64,000 nucleotides of DNA from Nostoc punctiforme NIES-2108. GTDB lineage: Bacteria; Cyanobacteriota; Cyanobacteriia; Cyanobacteriales; Nostocaceae. Below are positions 39,581-48,450 of the stretch, in pieces. Location of the stretch: NCBI GenBank assembly GCA_003326195.1, contig LXQE01000096.1, positions 288,520 to 352,519 on the forward strand, in the 5' to 3' direction. The position numbers and the translations under genes were made by a program. Position 1 is the first letter of the stretch; the number at the start of each line of letters is the position of its first letter. The notes beneath the pieces were generated by a model. It ran no database searches. It saw only the letters and a list, made by a program, of their open reading frames with translations, and was not told the origin of the DNA.

Positions 39581-39874
39581 ATGAAACCAATTCGTCAGGG
39601 TGATGTTATCTTACTACCTGTGCAGCAGGTTGAAGGACAAAAAATACCTCACTTAACTTTGGCAGAAGGCGAAGTTACGGGGCATAAGCATCGCATTACT
39701 GAGGGAAACGCCGAATTATACGAGAAAGATAGCACACTTTATTTACGTGTGTTTTCAGAGTCGGCATTGCTAGCTCATGAAGAGCATAAAGCTATTTATA
39801 TTCCCCAAGGTGACTGGATGGTGAAAATTCAACGGGAATACGAGCCTAAAGGTTGGCGTTATGTCGCTGATTGA
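39581..39874 (+). CDS. hypothetical protein, partner of the DUF6745 gene
   Basis: 97 residues from the ATG at 39581, preceded by CAGGAAAGC. The frame is open further upstream across the STRR region, which is unlikely to be coding. The protein is beta-rich: RQGDVILLPVQQVEG, AEGEVTGHKHRI with a His pair, LLAHEEHKAIYIPQGDWMVK and QREYEPKGWRYVAD. The H-x-EH...I-P-x-G-x-(W/Y)...QREY signature is one I associate with small proteins found next to DUF6745 genes in cyanobacteria and actinobacteria; function unknown. Its end overlaps the next gene by 14 bases, so the two are cotranslated. Confidence 0.7.
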   Translation: MKPIRQGDVILLPVQQVEGQKIPHLTLAEGEVTGHKHRITEGNAELYEKDSTLYLRVFSESALLAHEEHKAIYIPQGDWMVKIQREYEPKGWRYVAD

Positions 39875-40961
39875 GAAGTTAACGCCTGAGCAAGAGGCTT
39901 TGATTCCAGTTTATCGGGAAAAGTGGCAAGTGATCGCGCTTTCAACTGAGCGAATTGATCGTGAAAAAGCGGCGGAAGCGGTCAAAGCTACTTATGTTTT
40001 GATTGGTATGGAAGAACCTGAGATAGTTTTTTATGATAGCCCGAATGCTGCTTTGATAAACACTTTAAGCAAATTATCACAAGAACTTGGTAGCGATTGG
40101 GATACTGGTTCGGCTCTGTGGGGGGAATTATGTATTTATGAACTACCGCCTGCAAACGTATGTAACAACCTAGAGGATGAATTATATAAACAAATTGATG
40201 GCGAACTTCTTTCTCTACTGAGCTTTGAATTAAAAACGAAACTAGAGAATAGTATCAATAATTGTAACCATTGCTGGGAATTATGGAGCGAATTAGATAA
40301 AGAACTGGAAAGTCAACTACAACTTGAAGTAGAAAATGCTAAGGATGACTGTATTGAATATGAAATATTGGCTTGCGCTGCAAGCTTCAATGATTTTTGT
40401 ATTTCGGTTTTGAATTGTGTCTACGATCAAGTTAAATGGAATTCCTTTGAGTCAGTAGTCAAAGAGTGCGGCTGGATTTTCGCAGGTAAAAATACTTGTA
40501 TAGTATGCGATCGCCCCACAAAATTATCTTTTGACAATGAAAATCGCCTCCACGCTGAAGGCGAACCCGCCATTGAATTTATTGATGGATATAGCTTGTA
40601 CTCATACCACGGTGTAACTTTGCCGGAAAAATACGGTAAAATACACCCTCAGCAATGGCAAGCTGAATGGCTTTTATCAGAGGAAAACGCCGAATTACGC
40701 CGAGTGTTAATTCAAGGTATTGGTTACGCTAGAATTTGTGAAGAATTGCAAGCTATTGAATTAGATACTTGGGCTGAATATACACTATTAAAAATTGATG
40801 CTGATGTCGATGAAGAACCAATTTATTTATTAAAAATGACTTGCCCCAGTACAGGGTTTATTCATGCCTTACGAATTCCACCAAATACCAACTCAGCGCG
40901 TGAAGCGATTCGCTGGGTTAATTGGGAAATAGATCCAGAAGAATTTTCCGTGCAAACATAA
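39861..40961 (+). CDS. DUF6745-like hypothetical protein
   Basis: 366 residues. N-terminal IEKLTPEQEALIPVYREKWQ and ALSTERIDREKAAEAVKATY, an acidic Cys- and Trp-containing middle, and a C-terminal half with RPTKLSFDNENRLHAEGEPA, FIDGYSLYSYHGVTLPEKYG, ENAELRRVLIQGIGYARICE and MTCPSTGFIHALRIPPNTNS then AREAIRWVNW. The C-terminal pattern (trailing T-x-x-EA-x-x-W) matches the DUF6745 group as I know it. There is no catalytic motif, signal or membrane segment. The overlap with the 97-residue gene upstream implies a functional pair. Family assignment is from memory and moderate. Confidence 0.65.
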   Translation: MSLIEKLTPEQEALIPVYREKWQVIALSTERIDREKAAEAVKATYVLIGMEEPEIVFYDSPNAALINTLSKLSQELGSDWDTGSALWGELCIYELPPANVCNNLEDELYKQIDGELLSLLSFELKTKLENSINNCNHCWELWSELDKELESQLQLEVENAKDDCIEYEILACAASFNDFCISVLNCVYDQVKWNSFESVVKECGWIFAGKNTCIVCDRPTKLSFDNENRLHAEGEPAIEFIDGYSLYSYHGVTLPEKYGKIHPQQWQAEWLLSEENAELRRVLIQGIGYARICEELQAIELDTWAEYTLLKIDADVDEEPIYLLKMTCPSTGFIHALRIPPNTNSAREAIRWVNWEIDPEEFSVQT

Positions 40962-40994
40962 TTCCTCAATGGACTTTCCCCATTTAGAAATTGT

Positions 40995-41687
40995 TCAAGA
41001 ATCGCTACCTAATTTCTTGAGAAAATCCCCATGTTCAGCAGATTGCAAACCTGCTTGTAAAACCTTCAACACACTCTGCATATTACCTGCTAATAACTCT
41101 GTCGCCGCTAACCACAACCCTGGAAATACGCGACTTCGCAAAATGCCTTCATTGTCAGGTACTAATTCCAGATATTCACCCTGTACAAGAGAAAACCAAG
41201 TTAATTTTTGGTCTAAAACTTGCCAAACAATATATTCTTTGACACCGTTGCGACGATAAGCCTGTTTTTTGCCATGAAGATCGATTGCCGTACTACTAGC
41301 AGCAATTTCCACAACTAACTCTGGCGCACCTTCAATATAATCATCTTCACTCAGCCGCGTTTGACCACCTGCTTCCGGTAGAATCAACAGAACAGCATCG
41401 GGTTGAGGTTCGTTATCTAAGTCTAAGCGGACGGTAGGTTCAATTCCCAAGGCTACACCAGGAGTTGCAGCTTCGTAAGTACCAAGCCATGTCAAAATCC
41501 AACCATGCGGTTGACCGTGACTTCGGAAACGCAGAGCAGCTGGCATAATATAGACAATCCCTTCGATTAATTCAGCTTTTTTCAGGTTAGGGGTGGCATT
41601 GTAGCGACGCTCAAATTCATAGCGGGTGAGTTTGTCGCCATTTTCCAAAGGAGGAATTGTCCAAGGCTGGGAGGGTGTTTTCACCAT
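40995..41687 (-). CDS. Uma2 family (DUF820) putative endonuclease
   Basis: 230 residues. Uma2 features: KLTRYEFERRYNATPNLKKA, ELIEGIVYIMPAALRFRSHG, a P-D in EPQPDAVLLILPEAG, ELVVEIAASSTAIDLHGKKQ with the nuclease E...(K) pattern, and GVKEYIVWQVLDQKLTWFSL. A more typical active-site arrangement (VVEIAASS, then D-x-x-GKK) than the paralogue at 21308. Role unknown. It is convergent with the DUF6745-like gene (33 bases between the stops). Confidence 0.88.
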   Translation of the reverse strand: MVKTPSQPWTIPPLENGDKLTRYEFERRYNATPNLKKAELIEGIVYIMPAALRFRSHGQPHGWILTWLGTYEAATPGVALGIEPTVRLDLDNEPQPDAVLLILPEAGGQTRLSEDDYIEGAPELVVEIAASSTAIDLHGKKQAYRRNGVKEYIVWQVLDQKLTWFSLVQGEYLELVPDNEGILRSRVFPGLWLAATELLAGNMQSVLKVLQAGLQSAEHGDFLKKLGSDS

Positions 41688-42212
41688 AATTTTTGTGAAA
41701 ATAAGCTTGTGTACATCCTAGCGAATTAGGTAAAACGCAACTGACTCAGGGAATGAGGGACTTCTGACCTCACTCCAAACCTCTCTCCTAAAAGGAGAGA
41801 GGCTTTGAATCTTACTCTTGCAGGGAAGGGGCTGGGGGTTAGGTCTAATTTACTGGAACATTAAGATTTTTTTACAAAACGAACAGAAATGTTGTTTAAA
41901 TTGATAGCTGTATCCCAAGCAGTAAAAAGGTTTCAGGCATATCGCTGCCCTAAAACCCGCAACAAACCTTATTTTTTTTCAGCCAGCAGGTTTGAGAAAA
42001 TCAGAAACGATTTAATAATCAAGCACTTATAAGTAAATGGGCCGAATTAAAGATAGATACCTCTCTCCAAACCTCTCCCCTTCTGTACCAACGGCACGCT
42101 GTGCGATGCCTACGGTGGTAAACTACGCACCGAAGGGGTTGGTGGTAAGCTCTATCTTATATTTTTTACGCCCACTTACTTAGTTATTTCTGTTTAAAAG
42201 GGAGACACAAAC
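41688..42212. other. intergenic region upstream of chlB, repeats
   Basis: 525 bp. A 10-bp perfect hairpin CCTCTCTCCT/AGGAGAGAGG lies at 41780-41802. A composite at 42060-42145 contains CTCTCCCCTTC...GAAGGGG arms around GCGATGCCTACGGTGGTAAA then CTACGCA, a relative of the repeat at 29292. The chlB ribosome site AAAGGGAGA is at 42198-42206. No gene. Confidence 0.55.
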
Positions 42213-43739
42213 ATGAAATTGGCTTACTGGATGTATGCTGGCCCAGCCCACATCGGCACTCTGCGAATCGCTAGTTCTTTTAAAAATGTTCATGCGATTA
42301 TGCACGCTCCCATTGGCGATGACTACTTTAACGTCATGCGCTCCATGCTATCGCGGGAGAGGGATTTTACTCCGGTGACAACCAGTGTCGTCGATCGCAA
42401 CGTTTTGGCACGCGGCTCCCAAGAGAAGGTAGTAGATAACATCGTCCGCAAGGATGCCGAGGAACACCCAGATTTGATTGTGTTAACTCCTACCTGCACC
42501 TCTAGCATTTTGCAAGAGGATTTGCACAACTTTGTGGAACGGGCGCAGTTGGAAGCGAAAGGAGATGTAATGCTGGCGGATGTGAACCACTACCGCTACA
42601 ACGAACTGCAAGCCGCCGATCGCACTTTGGATCAAATCGTCCAATACTACATTGAAAAAGCCCGGAAGCGGGGCGAATTGGCTGAGGGCAAAACAGCAAA
42701 ACCCTCGGTTAATATTATCGGTACTACTACCCTTGGTTTCCACAACAATCACGACTGCACCGAACTCAAACGGCTGATGGCTGACTTGGGGATTGAGGTA
42801 AATACCTTAATTCCCGAAGGTGCTTCGGTGAATGACTTGAAAAAGATGTCCCAAGCTTGGTTTAACCTAGTACCTTACCGCGAACTCGGTTTGACTACAG
42901 CGCGTTACCTGGAAGAACAATTTGGCACACCTTATATAGACATTACTCCAATGGGTGTAGTGGAAACTGCCCGTTGTATTCGCAAGATTCAGCAGGTTAT
43001 TAACGCTCAAGGCGCAGAAGTTGACTACGAAAACTTCATCAATGAGCAAACTCTCCATGTCTCTCAGGCTGCTTGGTTCTCTCGTTCGATTGACTGTCAA
43101 AACTTGACTGGCAAAAAAGCTGTGGTCTTTGGTGACAATACCCACGCCGCCGCCATTACCAAGATTCTGGCGCGAGAAATGGGGATTCATGTTGTTTGGG
43201 CTGGAACCTACTGTAAATATGATGCAGACTGGTTCCGCGAACAGGTGAGTGAATATTGCGATGAAGTGCTAATTTCCGAAGATCATGGTGCAATTGGGGA
43301 TGCGATCGCTCGTGTCGAACCCTCTGCCATTTTCGGTACGCAAATGGAACGCCACGTTGGTAAGCGTTTGGATATTCCCTGCGGCGTAATTGCTGCACCA
43401 ATCCACGTCCAAAACTTCCCCATTGGTTACAAACCATTTATGGGTTACGAAGGCACTAATCAGATTACAGATTTGATCTACAATTCCTTCACTTTGGGAA
43501 TGGAAGATCACCTATTAGAAATCTTCGGTGGTCACGATACCAAAGAAGTTATTACTAGAGGAATTTCTGCTGATTCTGATTTGAATTGGACAAAAGATGG
43601 TCAAGCAGAATTGAATAAGATTCCGGGATTTGTGCGCGGCAAAGTGAAGCGTAATACTGAAAAATTTGCCCGCGATCGCGGTTTCAAAGAAATCAATGCT
43701 GAGGTATTGTACGCCGCGAAGGAAGCTGTCGGGGCGTAG
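42213..43739 (+). CDS. chlB: light-independent protochlorophyllide reductase subunit B
   Basis: 508 residues. It begins [20 protein letters not shown] and has the nitrogenase-component-1-like core: [31 protein letters not shown] with the cluster-ligand Cys, [15 protein letters not shown] and [12 protein letters not shown]-terminal helix domain ends [20 protein letters not shown] then [12 protein letters not shown]. With ChlN and ChlL it reduces protochlorophyllide to chlorophyllide in the dark, using ferredoxin and ATP. The length is normal. chlL/chlN are not adjacent, which is common in cyanobacteria. A hairpin follows at 43768. Confidence 0.97.
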   Translation: MKLAYWMYAGPAHIGTLRIASSFKNVHAIMHAPIGDDYFNVMRSMLSRERDFTPVTTSVVDRNVLARGSQEKVVDNIVRKDAEEHPDLIVLTPTCTSSILQEDLHNFVERAQLEAKGDVMLADVNHYRYNELQAADRTLDQIVQYYIEKARKRGELAEGKTAKPSVNIIGTTTLGFHNNHDCTELKRLMADLGIEVNTLIPEGASVNDLKKMSQAWFNLVPYRELGLTTARYLEEQFGTPYIDITPMGVVETARCIRKIQQVINAQGAEVDYENFINEQTLHVSQAAWFSRSIDCQNLTGKKAVVFGDNTHAAAITKILAREMGIHVVWAGTYCKYDADWFREQVSEYCDEVLISEDHGAIGDAIARVEPSAIFGTQMERHVGKRLDIPCGVIAAPIHVQNFPIGYKPFMGYEGTNQITDLIYNSFTLGMEDHLLEIFGGHDTKEVITRGISADSDLNWTKDGQAELNKIPGFVRGKVKRNTEKFARDRGFKEINAEVLYAAKEAVGA

Positions 43740-43767
43740 GTTAGGGATTTAGTTTATATTGCTTGGA

Positions 43768-43794
43768 AGTGAGGAGTCAAAAATACTCCTCACT
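43768..43794 (+). terminator. hairpin after chlB
   Basis: Perfect 10-bp stem AGTGAGGAGT (43768-43777) and ACTCCTCACT (43785-43794), 7-base loop, 28 bases after the chlB stop. The flank is A-rich rather than T-rich on the plus strand. Confidence 0.5.
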
Positions 43795-43902
43795 GTTAAT
43801 AAAACATTATTTAAATTTACAAATAATTTTACATATTAATTTTACATATACTTAATAGCCAAAATATGTATAATAAAAATCTGATACATTATTTCTACAT
43901 TT

Positions 43903-44121
43903 ATGAAGTTTATTCGATTTGGTGATCGGCTTATTAACTTAAGTGCCATAGTCACTATTGAGCTTTCTGAAGATAAGATTACTATCCTATTAGCAAATTC
44001 TAATCAAGAGCGTCTTGAGTTTTCTGGGCAAATAGCCCAAGATATCAAAGATTACTTTAATAATCCAACATTAGTGGATATAGTACCACCACCACCAAGA
44101 CCACCTCTACAAGCATTATAA
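43903..44121 (+). CDS. small hypothetical protein with Pro-rich tail
   Basis: 72 residues: MKFIRFGDRLINLSAIVTIE, then ITILLANSNQERLEFSGQIA, helix DIKDYFNN, and a proline-rich end (PPPPRPPLQ). The pattern of a short beta sheet plus helix recalls small cyanobacterial proteins annotated only as hypothetical. No strong ribosome site is seen, but the frame is clean and the N-terminus is typical. It may be cotranscribed with nothing; upstream is AT-rich. Confidence 0.5.
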   Translation: MKFIRFGDRLINLSAIVTIELSEDKITILLANSNQERLEFSGQIAQDIKDYFNNPTLVDIVPPPPRPPLQAL

Positions 44122-44298
44122 AACTTGGCATTATGACTAAGTAAGTCGGCGTTAAAAAATCAACCTATGTGACGAAATGTAAAATAAGCAAACAGCTTAT
44201 AAATCATTAATTACAGAGTTTTTACAAAATTAAACATACACAAGTTTTATCGTGTCGGTCTACTTAAATTATCTACATTCATACAGAAACAGCACTAC

Positions 44299-45131
44299 TT
44301 ATAGTGTTAATTGTCTATTTTCGCAATCTTTAATATAATTTAATGTTCTTTGATAGTCTTCCATATCGCCTTGCTCTAAGAAAAAATTTGCAGCCTTTTG
44401 GAAGTCATCCATTGCACCTCTCTGATCACCTAAAATGTAACGAGCCATCGCACGATATGAGTAGGCTGGAGCAAAATTAGGAGCAAATCTTAATGATTGA
44501 TTAAAAAGCTCAATTGCGCTTTTAGCATCTTTGCTCATAAGCATAGAGATCAGTCCTAGACCATAGTATGCATAGAAATTGCTAGGACTAATACAAGTAA
44601 TTGATTATAATCTTCCATTGCTCTGGAATAATCTTCTAAGATGCCATAAGCAAAACCTCTATATCTATAAGCATCTGCTAATTTAGGATAATTGATGATC
44701 ACTTGAGTGAAGTCTTCAATTGCTATTTTATGGTATCCTGCTCTTAAATAAGAAAGTGCCCGGTTATAACGAGTAAATCCATCGTTTGGATTAAGACCTA
44801 ATACCCGATTGCAATCTTCAACTGCTGCTTTGTAATTTCCCAATTGAAGATAAACAAATCCCCGATGAGAATAAGCTACAACATGATTGGGATTGATTTT
44901 TATTGCCTGGTTAAAATCTTGAACAGCCCCGTCATAGTTTTTTAATTCACTACGGACAAGACCTCGCCTAAAGTAAGCAATAGCATTATTAGGATCAAAA
45001 TTAATTGCTTGGTTAAGGGCTTCAAGTGCTTCCCCAGTATTGCCTCGCTCTAAACTACTGTCTCCCCAACCAGCCAAAAACATACTCAAAAAATTTTTCA
45101 CTTTATTTTCCTCTTCGGTAGCTAATCTCAT
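44299..45131 (-). pseudogene. TPR protein gene with a single-base frameshift
   Basis: Two reading frames together encode one TPR protein. The first (45131 to ~44590) holds five to six TPR units (ALEALNQAINFDPNNAIAYF, AVQDFNQAIKINPNHVVAYS and so on) and ends in an aberrant LVLAISMHTMV. The second frame, read from about 44586, continues exactly in register as PSNFYAYYGLGLISMLMSKD then AKSAIELFNQ and ends at 44299. Adding one base in the GT-CCTAGC junction restores a ~277-residue protein. This is either a recent mutation or a sequencing error. Such TPR proteins serve protein interaction; a larger relative is at 52982. Confidence 0.8.
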
Positions 45132-45356
45132 TCTGAAGGTTAACTAATCAGTTATATCTCAATACATTCAGATAAGCCAAAAAAACATACGCAGATGTGC
45201 GATTAAGTGAATTAGAAGTTTTACGTCCTATTCATCAATGATTTCACCTAACAGAATATAAATCTAGTACAGCACTGATTTTAGCTAATACACAATTCTC
45301 CAACTAGTCAAGCTATTATGTACTGTAAAGCCTACAGCATTAGGAAATCTCCCACC

Positions 45357-45647
45357 ATGTCCAAGCAGACAAACTTGACTGATGCTCGTAACAACCTAGC
45401 CGAACTCTGCAATCAAGTAGTTGCAGATAGAGAAGTGGTAATTATCACGCGACAAGAAGGCGAAAACGTCGCCCTAATTGCTGTTGATGAACTAGATAGT
45501 TTACTAGAAACATCTCATTTACTTCGTTCACCTAAAAATGCAGTCCGTCTGTTAACTGCTTTGGAAAGAGCAAAAGCTAGAACTTTAAAACCTCAAAATA
45601 TTAACGAACTACGTCAGGAGTTGGGAATTGACGAAGAAGAAGGATGA
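45357..45647 (+). CDS. Phd/YefM family antitoxin
   Basis: 96 residues from the ATG at 45357 (TAGGAAATCTCCCACC upstream). The upstream extension from 45318 is unlikely. MSKQTNLTDARNNLAELCNQ and VVIITRQEGENVALIAVDEL then DSLLET are the YefM DNA-binding and dimer core. The C-terminal part (LLTALERAKARTLKPQ) is the toxin-wrapping region. It represses its own operon and neutralises the YoeB-like product encoded by the overlapping gene. The stop TGA overlaps an ATG of the toxin (ATGA arrangement at 45644-45647). Confidence 0.88.
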   Translation: MSKQTNLTDARNNLAELCNQVVADREVVIITRQEGENVALIAVDELDSLLETSHLLRSPKNAVRLLTALERAKARTLKPQNINELRQELGIDEEEG

Positions 45648-45948
45648 AACCCAACCTCAAGACAATAAAGTTCGAGATGCTGTATTTCATCCAGAATTTC
45701 GGGAAGACCTCGCCTATTGGGTAGAGACAAACCGCAAAACAGCACTTCGCGCTTTTAACTTGGTTGAAGCGATTATGCGAGATCCTTTTACAGGTATCGG
45801 CAAACCTGAACCATTGAAATATTTAGATTCAAATGCTTGGTCGCGGCGACTTACTCAAGAACACCGGATTGTTTATCTAGTAAGTGATGACCGAATGATT
45901 TTCTTCAAGCTCGATATCATTACTGAAAATGCTAGTTATATTTGGTAA
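45628..45948 (+). pseudogene. YoeB/Txe-like mRNA interferase with frameshifted C-terminus
   Basis: Core residues VFHPEFREDLAYWVETNRKT, GIGKPEPLKYL and WSRRLTQEHRIVYLVSDDR match YoeB toxins, including the KPEPL and EHR-IVY motifs. The frame then reads into a non-family tail ending ENASYIW. One base further, the same DNA encodes DFLQARYHY and a stop at 45924-45926, the canonical YoeB C-terminus with its catalytic His/Tyr. A one-base deletion near 45896 therefore removes the active site. The visible start is a TTG at 45628; the natural coupled ATG at 45644 is out of frame and would need one more base near 45656. The toxin is probably inactive. Confidence 0.8.
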
Positions 45949-46014
45949 CAAGGCTGAAAAACAAAAAGCTTTTCAGTCCGTGATAATTTGTTGCACAGCT
46001 TCGGTGACTGCGGC

Positions 46015-46830
46015 TTAATCTCGCTTTTGTTTTTGGATTTGTTCCCATTCCCCTTGAATACTTTGTAATGCCTTCAAGGTACGATTTAAACGGGCTTTCT
46101 TTAACTCAGGAGTCTCTTTTTGGAATAAACTCGGAGAATTTATTACTTTATGTAGTTCCGATTGGGTGGAATGCAAGCGATCGCTCAAACAGCGTTCAAA
46201 GATTTCATCATTACCACTGCTCACATTTTCTACTAATTGGCGATATATATACTCTTTAGAACTGATTTGACTGTTGAGGGCGGTATTAACAATTTCCTCG
46301 ATCAACTTGTGGTATGAGTCAGATAAGAAATTAGATGCTGTGGCTGGCGTAGGTTCTGCTGCTAGATTATTTGTTTCAGAAGTAGAGGGATCGGATATTT
46401 CTTCTTTAGTTGGCGTTACGAAAGTTTCCTCAGAAGTAGGGGATTCTTCTTTAGTGGGTGTTGGTAAAGTTTTCCGAGAATTTTTAGGTGAAGAATTTGC
46501 TTTGGAAGTAGATAAGTAATAATCTGCTAAAGAACCGCAGAGAAACTCTTCACGAAAGCGGTTTATTTTGGCACGTGACTGGATTTTGTGGTAACGACGT
46601 TTTTGATACCATAAACCAGAAATCAGTAAGCCTGCAATGGCTCCTATGCCAACTTCTGCCATAGCAACCTTGGCATCTTCTAAAGCTTGATTTTCTTGCT
46701 CAGATTCAACAGTCGGATTGGAAGATGCACTTTGAGCAATAGCATAGTTACTTGCTGAATTTAGCTGGACGCTAGTGGCGATCGCTGCAACCGACAGTAT
46801 AAATCTAAATATTAACTTTGATTTCCACAT
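46015..46830 (-). CDS. hypothetical exported or membrane-anchored protein
   Basis: 271 residues. A signal peptide (FRFILSVAAIATSVQLNSAS) is followed by a short spacer and a membrane helix (VGIGAIAGLLISGLWYQ, residues ~60-76) with a basic stop-transfer (KRRYHK). A Ser/Thr/Pro/Glu-rich disordered region with repeats of TPTKEE comes next (about residues 115-165). A helical C-terminal domain (LIEEIVNTALNSQISSKEYI and KARLNRTLKALQSIQGEWEQ) ends the protein. No family is recognised. The disordered linker and terminal coiled region suggest a scaffold or tether. Confidence 0.6.
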   Translation of the reverse strand: MWKSKLIFRFILSVAAIATSVQLNSASNYAIAQSASSNPTVESEQENQALEDAKVAMAEVGIGAIAGLLISGLWYQKRRYHKIQSRAKINRFREEFLCGSLADYYLSTSKANSSPKNSRKTLPTPTKEESPTSEETFVTPTKEEISDPSTSETNNLAAEPTPATASNFLSDSYHKLIEEIVNTALNSQISSKEYIYRQLVENVSSGNDEIFERCLSDRLHSTQSELHKVINSPSLFQKETPELKKARLNRTLKALQSIQGEWEQIQKQKRD

Positions 46831-47379
46831 AATTTTACAGTTTAAAAATATGTTGTCTATTTCTGGAGACTAATCGCCTCCCGAAGGAGTGAATAGTTAA
46901 GAATCAAATTAACTAGATATCTCTTTTACCAAGGAAGTGCCACTCCACTCATATAGAAAATAAACTTTGTCAACAGTAGTTTACGGAACATGTTCTTATT
47001 TTTTAACATTATTTCTGTGTCTAGGAATCTTGACAAAGGCAGATATTAATACCATTTATCAAAGTATCTGTATGAGGTGTTTCGTAGAATGGTTATGATT
47101 TATGGCGATCGCATTATCAAACAGCATTTAGTTCAGTAGTCAATAGTCGAGGATGTGCGATCGCTGCTAGGTTCTCCGTTGGTATCGCATATTGCTGGGT
47201 ATAAAATCTATAATGACCTTAAATTGCAAGTGCTGTAACAAAAGCTGACATAAATAGCACTAGTACGCCACCGATAGCGCAGTGTTAGCGATCGTCATAG
47301 TCCATTGTAGACATCGCCTCTTGGATTTGGAACGTATGAGCCAATAAAATGTAAACTTTCAGAGAATTGCACCAAGTTT
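46831..47379. other. intergenic region, 549 bp, nothing recognised
   Basis: Contains scattered HIP1 sites and no gene, hairpin or repeat I can support. Confidence 0.45.
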
Positions 47380-47892
47380 TTAACTACCTTGCTCTTTAAT
47401 TTCTCTGTGTGTAGTTCTATTTATAGAATAGGTACTTCCCCGAAAGCTCAACTTATGGGTTACTCGTGGTGTAATGATTCCATTCGATTGGGCATTGGGA
47501 TTGGCGCAAACAAAATAAGTACATCCTCGAAAGCTCAACTTATGGGTTACTGATGGTGTGGTTTCCCCATCTAATTTGCTATTGAGGTCATGACGATAGC
47601 AAGCCCCACGGTAGATTAAGTTATAGTCTGGTTCCGATTTGGGAACAGGTTGTTGTGTATATTGTGTTTCCCTGCTGACTAGTTTGCTTGTATAATATTC
47701 GGAGCTTGTACTGATAAGAATAAGAATTAATAGTATAAGTAAAACCTGCCAAGGAGCTAACATTAAACCCAAAATCAGGCTGATAGCTGCAAATACAGTT
47801 ACTAAATGTGAGATTTCATTATTTCTATTTTTGAATAAAAAATAGCCAGTGATGAAACAAACACACGGTAGAATCAAAAAGTACAAAGCCAT
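47380..47892 (-). CDS. membrane protein with DUF4278-type repeats
   Basis: 170 residues from the ATG at 47892 (AGGAAAT just upstream; a TTG at 47919 is the alternative). Two to three membrane helices occupy residues ~1-70 (LYFLILPCVCFITGYFLF, HLVTVFAAISLILGLMLAPW, VLLILLILILI). The cytoplasmic or luminal tail carries three copies of the DUF4278 motif L-x-(Y/F)-R-G-x-x-Y: LIYRGACY, LSFRGCTY and LSFRGSTY. The last two are preceded by identical TxxVTHK segments. DUF4278 is a short cyanobacterial motif of unknown role. The membrane-anchored repeat form is unusual. Confidence 0.72.
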   Translation of the reverse strand: MALYFLILPCVCFITGYFLFKNRNNEISHLVTVFAAISLILGLMLAPWQVLLILLILILISTSSEYYTSKLVSRETQYTQQPVPKSEPDYNLIYRGACYRHDLNSKLDGETTPSVTHKLSFRGCTYFVCANPNAQSNGIITPRVTHKLSFRGSTYSINRTTHREIKEQGS

Positions 47893-48450
47893 ATTTCCTA
47901 GATTCGGAATTAAAAGCAAGGGTTTATAAAGCAGATTGAACTTATTTGAAAAGTTGTTGTTTATTTTACCTCCAATCAGCTTTAGAAGTTACCGTGCTAC
48001 TTGAGTAAAAGTGTTACGTCAAGGTATCTGTATTAGTCGCGATCGCAAAGAAAAATTAACACTCAAGACTATCTCAAACCTTTGGAGCAGTGAGCGTTTT
48101 TGTCTTTATTCATTCCGAGAGGTTACAGGCGTAGTACAGAGTGAATGCTCAGTGTAAAGCCTTTGCTGGAGTATATGAAGATATTACCTTATAGCGATGT
48201 TATACTGCGATCGCATTCCTTAACGCAGAAATTTACTGATAAATAAAAATTAAAAGCGAACAAATATCACAATACAAAATTATTACTTCGGGGATCTAAT
48301 AGGCAGAATAACCCACTACAGTTCTAACCGATGTGTCTCCGGCAACGAAGTAAAAAAAGCATCATAAAAGCCTCGCAATATCGCGTATTAAAAAAAAGCA
48401 GATGCATGTTACTGTTTTAATCTCATTGTCTTCCCTTCGCGCCTTTCCCT
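47893..48450. other. intergenic region upstream of the replication protein gene
   Basis: 558 bp, no gene. If the downstream CyRepA1-like protein is or was a plasmid initiator, its origin could lie here. I see no clear iterons; an A-rich run (AAAAAAAGCAGATGCATG) is near 48390-48408. Confidence 0.4.

Noticed and set aside
42213..43739. chlB as a nitrogenase NifD/NifK relative
   Set aside because: The N-terminus, length and C-terminal helical domain are those of ChlB/BchB.
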